Source: Flavobacterium yafengii
Lineage (GTDB): Bacteria; Bacteroidota; Bacteroidia; Flavobacteriales; Flavobacteriaceae
Direction: 5' to 3'
Assembly: GCF_030010375.1 (NCBI RefSeq)
Contig: NZ_JASCRY010000005.1
Location: forward strand, 124,001 to 188,000
DNA: 64,000 nt
The translations under genes and the position numbers were made by a program. Within the stretch, counting starts at the first letter, position 1. Each line of letters opens with the position of its first letter. The notes beneath the pieces are model-generated. The model was not told where the DNA came from. It did not search any database and saw only the letters and a list, made by a program, of their open reading frames with translations. This document shows, in pieces, positions 25,762-34,136 of the stretch.

Positions 25762-27042
25762 ATGGAAATTATAATAATAGGAGGTGGATTTGCAGGATTA
25801 AATCTTGCTAAAGAACTCGTAAATGAAAAAGGAATCAATGTAACGCTCGTTGACAAAAACAATTATAATTTCTTTCCGCCATTAATATATCAGGTTGCTA
25901 CGGCTTTTTTAGAGCCTTCAAGTATCAGTTATCCTTTTCGGAAATTTTTTTCAGGTAAAAAAAATCTACAATTCCGTTTAGGGAATTTACTAAAAGTAAA
26001 TTCTTCAGAAAATAAAATCATTCTCAACAATGGAGAATTAGAATACGATTACTTGGTTTTTGCTACAGGTGCCGAAACGAGTTATTTTGGAATGGAAAAC
26101 GTAAAGAAAAATGCCATTCCAATGAAAACGCTAAATGATGCCATTGTGATGCGTAATACACTGCTTAAAAATTTGGAAAAAGCGGCCATTTGCAAAGACA
26201 TTCGCGAACGCAGAAAATTGTTAACCATTGTTGTTGCCGGTGGCGGTCCAACAGGTGTTGAAGTTTCAGGAATGTTTGCTGAGATGCGTAAAAATATTTT
26301 GCTGAAAGAATATCCTGAATTAAGCACTACAGCAAGTAATATTTATTTAGTTGACGGTGCCAATGCTGTATTATCTCCAATGAGTAAAGCTTCGCAGGAA
26401 GATACACTAGAAGCACTGACAAAATTAGGCGTTGTGGTAAAATTAAATACTACAGTGGTAGACTATATTGATGACACGGTCTATTTTGGAAATGGAGAAA
26501 CAATTCAAACCAAGAATTTAATTTGGGCAGCAGGAGTTTCTGCAAAAGTTTTCGAAGGAATTCCAGCAGAAAGTTATGGTCGCGGAAAAAGAATGGCTAC
26601 AGATGCTTTTAATAAAGTTAATGGTACTGAAAACATTTATGCAATCGGTGATACTTGTATCCAACTTACAGATGCCGATTTTCCAAATGGTCATCCACAA
26701 GTAGCGCAAGTTGCTATTCAGCAAGGAATAAATTTGGCGAATAACTTTAAATTAATGAGCCAAAAAAAGCCATTAAAACCCTTTAAATATAATGATAAAG
26801 GATCTATGGCTATTATTGGAAAAAATAAGGCTGTGGTTGATTTACCAAAACCAAAAATGCATTTCAAAGGATTTTTTGCATGGATAATTTGGTTATTTAT
26901 TCACCTGATTTCATTGATAACGTATCGCAACAGAGTGAAAACATTCTTCAATTGGATGATTGCTTATTTTGCTAAAGATCAATCGTTACGTATGATTATC
27001 AGACCCGATAAAAAAATAAAAACGGAGCCAAAACAACAATAA
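25762..27042 (+). CDS. NAD(P)/FAD-dependent oxidoreductase (NDH-2-like)
   Basis: A 426-residue flavoprotein of the type II NADH dehydrogenase family. The FAD loop is IIGGGFAGLNLAKEL at the N-terminus, and the NAD(P) loop is VVAGGGPTGVEVSGMFAEM near residue 155. The NIYAIGDTC motif is near residue 292. A C-terminal hydrophobic stretch (FFAWIIWLFIHLISLITYR) would anchor it in the membrane. NDH-2 enzymes pass electrons from NADH to menaquinone without pumping protons. Its terminator lies inside the 3' end of the convergent transporter gene. Confidence 0.9.
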   Translation: MEIIIIGGGFAGLNLAKELVNEKGINVTLVDKNNYNFFPPLIYQVATAFLEPSSISYPFRKFFSGKKNLQFRLGNLLKVNSSENKIILNNGELEYDYLVFATGAETSYFGMENVKKNAIPMKTLNDAIVMRNTLLKNLEKAAICKDIRERRKLLTIVVAGGGPTGVEVSGMFAEMRKNILLKEYPELSTTASNIYLVDGANAVLSPMSKASQEDTLEALTKLGVVVKLNTTVVDYIDDTVYFGNGETIQTKNLIWAAGVSAKVFEGIPAESYGRGKRMATDAFNKVNGTENIYAIGDTCIQLTDADFPNGHPQVAQVAIQQGINLANNFKLMSQKKPLKPFKYNDKGSMAIIGKNKAVVDLPKPKMHFKGFFAWIIWLFIHLISLITYRNRVKTFFNWMIAYFAKDQSLRMIIRPDKKIKTEPKQQ

Positions 27043-27055
27043 ATCAAATCTATAA

Positions 27056-28300
27056 TTAATGAACTATTGCAATTCCCTCATCGTGAGAAGTTGTAATAGT
27101 TTTTTTTATGTTTCGTTTTCCGAAAATTAAAATAATCAAAGCCAGAATTGTTGAAACAGCCATAATCATAACCATTGGCAACATTGAATTTTTAACAAAA
27201 ACTCCCACTGCAAAAGAAGCTAATGCTCCTAATCCTAACTGAATGGCACCCATTAATGCCGAAGCACTTCCTGCATTTCTTGAAAAAGGCGCAAGGGTAA
27301 GTCCCGCTGTATTCGGATTTGAAATCCCTAAACACGCTAAGAACAAAAATAACATCGCAATAGTTTCATATAAACCCAAAAGATCATTCATTGCCAAAAT
27401 AAGAAATGAAATACTAATGAAAGATTGCGTGATTAATGCGCCATAAATCATTTGTTCACTCGTGAATTTTCGTAACAAGAATGAATTCAGCTGGCTGGCA
27501 CCAATGAAACTTAATGACATAAAAGCAAATATCCAACCATACGTTTTTCCGTCAACTTTAAAAATGTCCATAAATAAAATAGGGGAAGCCGCTACATATG
27601 TAAACAATCCTGAGAAAGCGATAGCACCCGTAAACGCGTAGGTGTAAAACTGTGGTTCCTTTACAATACTGATGAAATTTGAAATAATTGGTTTTGGTTT
27701 TAATGAAATTGAAGTGTCTGGCTTAAAGGTATTTGGCAACCCAATTTGAGCTGCTAGAAGAATTAAAATCCCCATGCACATCAATATAAAAAAGACCGTA
27801 TGCCAGCCATAATCTTCTGTTATATAACCTCCAACTGTAGGCGCTAACATTGGCGAAAGCCCAACCACTAACATTAATAAAGAAAATACTTTAGGAATAT
27901 CTTTCACAGGAAATAAATCACGAACCATAGAAACCGATGCTACGGTCGCTGCACAGCTGCCAATAGCCTGAATAAAACGTAAACCTATGAAAGTATCAAT
28001 ATCGGTTACAAAAACACAACCTAAAGAAGCTAAAATGTAAACTAACAGTCCTATAAACAGTGGTTTTTTTCGTCCAAAACGGTCTAATAATGGTCCGTAA
28101 AGCAATTGTCCAGCAGAAATTCCAATGAAATAACTGGAAAGAGTCATTGAAACATTAGCAACTGAAGTATTCAAATCTTTAGCAATTCCTGCAAAACCAG
28201 GCAAATACATGTCAATTGAAAAGGGACCAAGTGCTGTCAGTGAACCTAAAATTAGAATTAATTTTAAATATTTTGCTTTTGTCATTACGGTATCAGTCAT
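27056..28300 (-). CDS. Bcr/CflA-type multidrug efflux MFS transporter
   Basis: A 414-residue inner-membrane protein with about 12 transmembrane segments. LGSLTALGPFSIDMYLPGFAGI near the N-terminus and GPLLDRFGRKKPLFIG after the second segment are signatures of the Bcr/CflA drug-resistance branch. Substrates may include bicyclomycin, sulfonamides or other drugs; not readable here. It has its own well-formed promoter at 28321-28350. It is convergent with the NDH-2-like gene, 13 nt apart. Confidence 0.9.
   Translation of the reverse strand: MTDTVMTKAKYLKLILILGSLTALGPFSIDMYLPGFAGIAKDLNTSVANVSMTLSSYFIGISAGQLLYGPLLDRFGRKKPLFIGLLVYILASLGCVFVTDIDTFIGLRFIQAIGSCAATVASVSMVRDLFPVKDIPKVFSLLMLVVGLSPMLAPTVGGYITEDYGWHTVFFILMCMGILILLAAQIGLPNTFKPDTSISLKPKPIISNFISIVKEPQFYTYAFTGAIAFSGLFTYVAASPILFMDIFKVDGKTYGWIFAFMSLSFIGASQLNSFLLRKFTSEQMIYGALITQSFISISFLILAMNDLLGLYETIAMLFLFLACLGISNPNTAGLTLAPFSRNAGSASALMGAIQLGLGALASFAVGVFVKNSMLPMVMIMAVSTILALIILIFGKRNIKKTITTSHDEGIAIVH
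27062..27108 (+). terminator. Terminator of the NDH-2-like gene inside the opposite gene
   Basis: Arms AACTATTGCAA (27062-27072) and TTGTAATAGTT (27091-27101) enclose an inner CTCA/TGAG pair, and eight T's follow. The hairpin also encodes the last codons of the Bcr/CflA gene on the other strand. Confidence 0.75.
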
Positions 28301-28320
28301 GAAATCTTTTTTAATTTTTG

Positions 28321-28350
28321 CAAAGGTAAATATTTAAAAGGCGAATCAAA
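28321..28350 (-). promoter_or_regulatory. Bacteroidota-type promoter of the efflux gene
   Basis: On the minus strand TTTG (28350-28347), 18 nt, then TACCTTTG (28328-28321), about 20 nt before the start codon. A good consensus match. Confidence 0.75.
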
Positions 28351-28406
28351 TGTTAGATTCAATAAATTTAAACTGTTGCAAAAATAGATTACATGAAATG
28401 ACGCAA

Positions 28407-29126
28407 TTAATTTTTAACTAATAACATGATTCCGGACAGAAACAGCAATCCTAACATAATTCTCTTTAAAAAAAGCTCATTTAATTTTAAATACACCTTT
28501 TTACCTAATATCAAAGCCAGTATAAAAAAAGGTAAAACATACAATGAATTGTACAATTGATTTACGGTTAAAATCCCTTCAAAAGCAAGGATAGGAATTC
28601 GCATCAATGTTATCAAACCCAAAACACCGAACATAGTGGCGCGTAAAATCTTCACATCTGAGGTTTCGTTTTTTACAATTACTAAATATAAAGGTCCGCC
28701 TGTTGAAAAAACACCCGAAAAGAAACCACCTAAAAAACCAAAAAAATATTTCATTTTTGAGATCAACTGGATTTCTTTTTTTGCTTTTAAACTATTTAAA
28801 ACAAACAGAATAATAAATACACCCAACGCTTTTTTTAGAATCATAGGCTGGCCATATGCTAGGACTATAATTCCAATTAATAGTCCAAAAAATGACGATA
28901 ACGCTAATTTTTTAAGAAGTGGTTTGTCAATGTAATTCCATTCTTTGTAGACGTGAATAGGAGTTGAGATAAAATAAAATATTGATAAATACCCAATTGC
29001 GTCTGGTAGCGGCATTACAAATAGTAAAAATGGTAACGCAATTAAAGCACCCGCAAATCCGGTAATGGTTTGAACAAAAAAGCCAGTAAAAATCCCAATA
29101 GTAAGCAGCAATAACATCATATCCAT
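28407..29126 (-). CDS. TauE/SafE family permease
   Basis: A 239-residue inner-membrane protein with about seven hydrophobic segments. The N-terminal GFFVQTITGFAGALIALPFL and the mid-protein FFGFLGGFFSGVFSTGGPLYLV are the paired repeats of the TauE/SafE family. Members export sulfite, sulfoacetate or other organic anions. No sulfur-metabolism gene lies nearby, so the substrate is open. It is divergent from the Lrp-type regulator, which might control it. Confidence 0.88.
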   Translation of the reverse strand: MDMMLLLLTIGIFTGFFVQTITGFAGALIALPFLLFVMPLPDAIGYLSIFYFISTPIHVYKEWNYIDKPLLKKLALSSFFGLLIGIIVLAYGQPMILKKALGVFIILFVLNSLKAKKEIQLISKMKYFFGFLGGFFSGVFSTGGPLYLVIVKNETSDVKILRATMFGVLGLITLMRIPILAFEGILTVNQLYNSLYVLPFFILALILGKKVYLKLNELFLKRIMLGLLFLSGIMLLVKN

Positions 29127-29232
29127 AGTGCAAAATTAGAATAACACCTACTTAAATTAAAATTTAATCAACGGATTTAGCCTCATTATTCCATAATATA
29201 AATGTAATTTAGCCCAAATTAAAACTTTATTT

Positions 29233-29652
29233 ATGGTAGATGCGCTTGATTTTAAAATAATAGAAAGTCTTAAAGTTAATTCCAGAACTTCATTTGTAGA
29301 AATTGGCAAACAAATAGGACTTTCACCATCATCAGTTAGAGAACGTGTTCAAAAATTAGAAGATGCTGAAGTTATAAAAGGATATAATGTTAAACTCAAT
29401 AATAAAAAACTTGGCTTTGGTTTAGAAGTTTTTATTATGTTCAAATTATTTAGTGGAAAGCTTCAAATATTTTGTGATGATTTGAATCGGTTTCCTGAAA
29501 TATATGAAGTCTACAGAATTACTGGAACACATAATATTTTCATGAAAGTTGTTTTAATCGATCAATTGCATCTGCAACAATTTATCGACAGACTTTTAGT
29601 TTATGGAGAACCAACAACACATTTAATCTTATCAGATTTAAAGGATTTATAG
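29233..29652 (+). CDS. Lrp/AsnC family transcriptional regulator
   Basis: A 139-residue protein. Residues about 1-55 form the winged helix-turn-helix (LKVNSRTSFVEIGKQIGLSPSSVRERVQKLEDAEVIKGYN). The rest is the RAM/AsnC ligand domain ending THLILSDLKDL. Such regulators respond to amino acids or related ligands and oligomerise. It is divergent from the TauE/SafE permease gene 106 bp away, so it may regulate that gene or itself. Confidence 0.92.
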   Translation: MVDALDFKIIESLKVNSRTSFVEIGKQIGLSPSSVRERVQKLEDAEVIKGYNVKLNNKKLGFGLEVFIMFKLFSGKLQIFCDDLNRFPEIYEVYRITGTHNIFMKVVLIDQLHLQQFIDRLLVYGEPTTHLILSDLKDL

Positions 29653-29697
29653 TTTCTTCTAACTGATTTTTATTTTTTTGATTGTTAAAACAGTAAT

Positions 29698-30435
29698 CTA
29701 AATATTTATCAAGTACGATTCCTTATAAATTTTTTGATATACATCTTTACTGAACATGAAGAGTTGAGAAGGTCTTTTTGAAACGCCAACTTGCTTTTCA
29801 TCCAGGGCAATAATGTACTTTTTCGTTAGCAGTTTTCTCCTGAAATTGCGATTGTCAATTTCATTTCCTAATATAGATTGATAAGTGTCCTGCAATTCAT
29901 TGAAGGTGAATTTGTCTGGCAAAAGCTCAAAAATAATAGGTTTATACAATGCTTTTTCTTTTAAATCGGCATAGGCCTCATTGATAATATCTTTGTGATC
30001 AAATCCTAATTCCGGTAAATCATGAACTGGAAACCACTCTGGATTATGTTTGTTATTTTCTAAATTAACTTCTTGAGTTTTTAATAAAAAATAATAGGCT
30101 ATAGTTATCGTTCGCTCATTAAAATTTTCATTTTTGGCCCAAATAACATCTTTTTCATTCATCAAACGATTTGGGTCTCCAAAAACCTTAAATTGTTTTT
30201 TATAGACATTATCAAGTCCAGTTAACTCCTTCAATACTCTAGTAGCGGTTTCATCTATCGTTTCATTCTCTAATGTGTGGTATCCTGTAAGAACATAATC
30301 ATCAACCAGAGGTTCTAAATTTTCTTTAGATTCTAAATAGCGTTTTATCAATAATACGTTAAGTGATTTTGCATTGACGTCAAACCCAAAAACGACGCAG
30401 TCTACAGATATATTTGGTATTATTTGAGACATCAT
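29698..30435 (-). CDS. Nudix-type transcriptional regulator (NrtR/AraR-like)
   Basis: A 245-residue protein with an N-terminal Nudix-fold domain (about 1-150) and a C-terminal winged-helix domain (FTFNELQDTYQSILGNEIDNRNFRRKL). The Nudix box reads G-x5-E-x7-RVLKELTG, where catalytic enzymes have REUXEEXG, so two of the acidic positions are changed and hydrolysis is doubtful. This fits the NrtR family, in which the Nudix domain senses a ligand. In Bacteroidota, relatives control sugar genes. It is divergent from the porin that opens the downstream sugar locus, which it probably regulates. Confidence 0.87.
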   Translation of the reverse strand: MMSQIIPNISVDCVVFGFDVNAKSLNVLLIKRYLESKENLEPLVDDYVLTGYHTLENETIDETATRVLKELTGLDNVYKKQFKVFGDPNRLMNEKDVIWAKNENFNERTITIAYYFLLKTQEVNLENNKHNPEWFPVHDLPELGFDHKDIINEAYADLKEKALYKPIIFELLPDKFTFNELQDTYQSILGNEIDNRNFRRKLLTKKYIIALDEKQVGVSKRPSQLFMFSKDVYQKIYKESYLINI

Positions 30436-30861
30436 AAGATAACAAAGAATATAATTAGTTTTTGGAAGATTGCAATATTCTGCCTAATCTTCTAATAGTA
30501 CAAAACTAATGATTTATTTGTAATTATATATTTCTTGTAAAATTCTCTTTATTTTAAATTAAACGTCAGTATTACGTTATATGTAATTTATAACAAATTA
30601 ATTGTTATTTATTAAAAACACACGTTATGAGCTTTAAATTTACCATTATTAAAGATATATTTACTTTTTTTTATTGTAAATTAAAAAAATATAATACATT
30701 TGAAAAATAATATTCAAAATGACGCTTAATAATTAAAAACGATAATGATAATCACAAACTCAAACTTTACGCAAATTATTTAATAAATCTACTAGCAGTT
30801 AAACCTCCTTTTAGAATATTAACCAACTATTTTATAGCCAAAATTTTTAAGACTAACCTAC
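30436..30861. promoter_or_regulatory. 426-bp divergent regulatory region of the sugar locus
   Basis: It holds a -7 element for the regulator (TAGTTTTG on the minus strand, 30508-30501), the porin promoter (30674-30702), and an imperfect palindrome ATTAC-N7-GTAAT at 30571-30587 that could be an operator. About 150 nt separate the porin's likely transcription start from its start codon. No gene was seen. Confidence 0.5.
30674..30702 (+). promoter_or_regulatory. Bacteroidota-type promoter of the porin/sugar operon
   Basis: TTG at 30674-30676, 18 nt, then TACATTTG at 30695-30702; a good consensus match. Confidence 0.7.
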
Positions 30862-32244
30862 ATGCAAAAAGCACTTTTTATATTCTTATTTTTAATACTA
30901 TTCATGCCAATATATTCACAGGTAGTTATAACTAATTCAAATTTTTCATTGGGAACTACAGGACGTATCGGCGTTGGGCTTTCTCCAAATGGGGAAGGAA
31001 ATATGTGGAAACCGTTAAATCTTTCCGGTCAAGGTTCATTAGGAGGTCGTTTAGAACAAACCGACTATATCGATATATTACCTGCTATACACTTTACTCC
31101 AAAAATTGACGGTAAAGACAACACAAACGTAACTTTCCAAATGCGTTTAGGAATGTATTCTGCTAATGGACAATTTGTGGGGAATGTGAGTTCCCGATCC
31201 AATAATGGGTTGACTTTTATCCTTCCTGAAGCATACATTGAAGCCAGAAATATCATGGGTAGTAAGTGGTCTGCGTGGGCAGGATCTCGTTTTTGTCGCT
31301 ATGATGACATTCACATCAGCGATTATTTTTATTTTGATGATCATTCTGCGCAAGGTTTTGGCGTAAGCCATAAAAACACCGAACTAACCATGCTGATGCC
31401 CGCTTCTGCTGATTCAACAAATGTCTATCCTTACAATTATGAAGTTACTATTGACGGTGCGACAAATCCTGCCATTCGCCAACGCATGGTTTGGATTGGT
31501 GAACACAGCATTCATTTGAAAAATGATAATGTGGTTAAACTTTTGGGTGAATTTCATTATGTTTCTGCCAATTCAAAAAATGCATCTAAAAATTATCCTT
31601 CGGATAACGGCTGGGTAGCAGGAATTAAATACAACAAACCGTTCAAAACTGCTTTACCAGGTTCATTCAATCAGTTTTCGGTACGATATGGCTCCGGAAT
31701 TGCAAATGGAGGCGATAACGGAAATACTTTTACTTGGGCAACTTACGGAGCCCCAGATTCTGAAGGAAAATATAGCAATGCATATTCCTTTACTATGGTA
31801 GAACATTTTCTGCTAAACCTCTCGCAAAAATTCAGCATAAACGGATATGGCATTTTCACAAAAAGCAAAGGCGGTTCTGCAAGTACAAATACGGACGAGT
31901 ATTTCAATGGGAATCAATTGTACAATCAAAAAATAGATTTCGTAGTTGGTTTCAGAAGTTTCTATTATGTAACGAAGTGGTTGCACTTAATCGAAGAAGT
32001 GCATTATGCGGTACGAAAAGACGGTGATAATCCAGAAGCCAATATGTGGAAATTTTCTTTTGTTCCTACCATTGTGCCATTAGGAAAAAAAGATCCTTGG
32101 AGTCGTCCTCACATTCGTCTTGTTTGCACATTGGCGCACTACAACGATTACGCTCGCAATAATAACTATTCACCTTTTTTACAAGTAAACCAAAAACGTT
32201 GGGGCTCTTTTATTGGAGTAAAAACTGAATGGTGGTTATTTTAA
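30862..32244 (+). CDS. Maltoporin-like outer-membrane porin
   Basis: A 460-residue protein with a signal peptide ending PIYS-Q near residue 20. Many alternating, aromatic-rich beta strands follow, and the protein ends in Phe (EWWLF), the usual outer-membrane insertion signal. Sequences such as WAGSRFCRYDDIHISDYFYFDDHSAQGFGV resemble the LamB/maltoporin family. It probably lets a sugar cross the outer membrane. It is the first gene of a four-gene locus and lies 25 nt before the epimerase gene, so they are likely co-transcribed. Confidence 0.82.
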   Translation: MQKALFIFLFLILFMPIYSQVVITNSNFSLGTTGRIGVGLSPNGEGNMWKPLNLSGQGSLGGRLEQTDYIDILPAIHFTPKIDGKDNTNVTFQMRLGMYSANGQFVGNVSSRSNNGLTFILPEAYIEARNIMGSKWSAWAGSRFCRYDDIHISDYFYFDDHSAQGFGVSHKNTELTMLMPASADSTNVYPYNYEVTIDGATNPAIRQRMVWIGEHSIHLKNDNVVKLLGEFHYVSANSKNASKNYPSDNGWVAGIKYNKPFKTALPGSFNQFSVRYGSGIANGGDNGNTFTWATYGAPDSEGKYSNAYSFTMVEHFLLNLSQKFSINGYGIFTKSKGGSASTNTDEYFNGNQLYNQKIDFVVGFRSFYYVTKWLHLIEEVHYAVRKDGDNPEANMWKFSFVPTIVPLGKKDPWSRPHIRLVCTLAHYNDYARNNNYSPFLQVNQKRWGSFIGVKTEWWLF

Positions 32245-32269
32245 TAAATAAATTTAAAATTATATAGAT

Positions 32270-33124
32270 ATGCCAATTTTTGGAACAACAATTTTATCAT
32301 TTATCCCCGGATGGAGTGCCGAAGGAGGTCGTTTTGCAATAGAAAAAACCGCAGAATATGGTTTTGATATGCTTGAAATTATTTTACCGGCTTCATTGGA
32401 TTTCGATGCTAAAAAAACAAAAAAATTACTTGACGAAAACCGCATTTCAGGTCATTGTACGTTGAATTTACCCGCAAACTGTCACATTCCTTTATATCCG
32501 GAACAAGCAACCTCGCTTATAAAATCAGCTCTTGACAAAGTAGCCGAAATGGACGGTGATTTTCTGGGAGGTGTGTTGCATTCTGCTATTGGAACATTTA
32601 CTGGAAATCCTTGTACAAAAGAGGAGAAAATAATCATTCAACAAGTATTTATCGAAATTGCTGATTACGCAAACAAACGTAATATCATTATTGCTCCAGA
32701 ACCTATTAATCGGTATGAAAGTTATGTATTTACAGCAGCAGATGAAGTTTTAGATATGATTGAGTCAATTGACAAACCTAATATAGGATTACATCTGGAT
32801 ACTTTTCACATGAATATTGAAGAACGAAATTTCTATGACCCCATTATTCGTGCAGGAAACAGATTAAAACATGTGCATATAACGGAGAGTGATCGCGGTA
32901 TGACTGGAGAAGGTAACGTTCATTGGGATGATTTTTTCAAAGCTTTGGCAGCAATTAACTACCAAGGTCCACTTGTTCTAGAGAATTTTTCTTCAGAAAT
33001 CACAGCATTAGTTGGCCCAACTTCCTTATGGAGACCTTCAAAATATAACTCGGAAGATCTTGCCAAAGGCAGCCTTGAATTTATGAGGGAAATGGTCGAT
33101 AAATGGTATACGAATCAAATATAA
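32270..33124 (+). CDS. Ketose 3-epimerase-like TIM-barrel enzyme
   Basis: A 284-residue protein. Four metal ligands can be placed: Glu144 in APEPINRYE, Asp177 in LHLDTFHM, His203 in HVHI and Glu238 in VLENF. Their spacing (33, 26 and 35 residues) equals that of the ligands known for Pseudomonas cichorii D-tagatose 3-epimerase (Glu152, Asp185, His211, Glu246). EPINRYE is typical of ketose 3-epimerases. The likely reaction is C3 epimerisation of a ketohexose such as allulose/fructose or tagatose/sorbose. A hydroxypyruvate isomerase role is the alternative label. It lies between the porin and the PfkB kinase. Confidence 0.85.
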   Translation: MPIFGTTILSFIPGWSAEGGRFAIEKTAEYGFDMLEIILPASLDFDAKKTKKLLDENRISGHCTLNLPANCHIPLYPEQATSLIKSALDKVAEMDGDFLGGVLHSAIGTFTGNPCTKEEKIIIQQVFIEIADYANKRNIIIAPEPINRYESYVFTAADEVLDMIESIDKPNIGLHLDTFHMNIEERNFYDPIIRAGNRLKHVHITESDRGMTGEGNVHWDDFFKALAAINYQGPLVLENFSSEITALVGPTSLWRPSKYNSEDLAKGSLEFMREMVDKWYTNQI

Positions 33125-33177
33125 TTAAACCTAAAAAAAGTAATTACTTAATGCTTTTTTTTAAAAATTGCAAAAAA

Positions 33178-34116
33178 ATGAAAAAGAAATTAAACGGTGT
33201 TTGTTTTGGAGAAATCCTTTTTGATGTTTTTCTGGAACACAAAAAAATTGGTGGTGCTCCGCTAAATGTAGCTTCAAGATTAAATTCGCTAGGAGGAAAG
33301 GTTTCTGTTATCAGTGGAGTAGGGAACGATGCCAATGGAAAAGAATTAATAAAATATTTGAATGTTTCAGGGATTAATACCGAGGCCGTTCAAGTAAAGG
33401 ATAAGTATCCCACAGGTTTGGTGAACGTTATTTTGAACGAAAAAGGAAATGCTTCGTATGATATTAATTATCCTTCAGCATGGGACAAAATTGAAACTTC
33501 AAACGAAAATATTTCAATTGTTGAAAAAGCAGATTTTTTTGTCTATGGAAGTTTATCTTCAAGAGATTCAGTTTCAAGAAATACATTGGAACAACTTTTA
33601 GCTGTTGCAAAATATAAAATATTTGATGTGAATTTAAGAGTTCCGCATTATACCAAGAAAAATGTTTTGGATTTATTGCAAGCAGCTGATTTCATTAAGT
33701 TTAATGATGATGAGTTAAATGAAATTTGCGAAGATTTAAATTCGAATAAAAAGTCATTGGAGCAAAATATTAAATTCATTGCAAAGGAAACCAACACTGA
33801 TATGGTCTGTGTTACTTTAGGATCTCATGGAGCAGTTTTATATTGTAATGATACTTTTTATCATAATTGTGGATTCAAAGTTAATGTTGTTGATACTGTG
33901 GGTTCCGGAGATTCTTTTTTAGCTTCATTAATCATAATGTTACTCAATGGAGAAGATCCTCAATACGCCATTAATTTTGCCAGTGCTGTTGGCGCAATTG
34001 TCGCTCAAAACGAAGGAGCAAACCCTGTCATTTCTCAATCGGAAATAGATGATTTTTTATGTGGTTTTGAACAAACAGATTGTAAAACCAAAGAATCCGC
34101 AGCTATTCTTAATTAA
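33178..34116 (+). CDS. PfkB family sugar kinase (fructokinase-like)
   Basis: A 312-residue kinase from the ATG at 33178 (MKKKLNGVCFGEILFDVF). An in-frame ATG at 33103 overlaps the epimerase gene and adds 25 unrelated residues, so it was rejected. Family motifs are GGAPLNVASRLNSLGG near the N-terminus and DTVGSGDSFLASL, with the catalytic Asp, near residue 240. Fructokinases fit best by the GEILFD and GGAPLNVA patterns. After the epimerase step it would make fructose 6-phosphate for glycolysis. It lies 20 nt before the symporter gene. Confidence 0.88.
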   Translation: MKKKLNGVCFGEILFDVFLEHKKIGGAPLNVASRLNSLGGKVSVISGVGNDANGKELIKYLNVSGINTEAVQVKDKYPTGLVNVILNEKGNASYDINYPSAWDKIETSNENISIVEKADFFVYGSLSSRDSVSRNTLEQLLAVAKYKIFDVNLRVPHYTKKNVLDLLQAADFIKFNDDELNEICEDLNSNKKSLEQNIKFIAKETNTDMVCVTLGSHGAVLYCNDTFYHNCGFKVNVVDTVGSGDSFLASLIIMLLNGEDPQYAINFASAVGAIVAQNEGANPVISQSEIDDFLCGFEQTDCKTKESAAILN

Positions 34117-34136
34117 CAAATTAAACAAACCAAACA

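Noticed and set aside
33103..33177. Upstream start for the PfkB kinase
   Set aside because: It overlaps the epimerase gene and adds 25 residues unlike the family; the ATG at 33178 starts the normal N-terminus.
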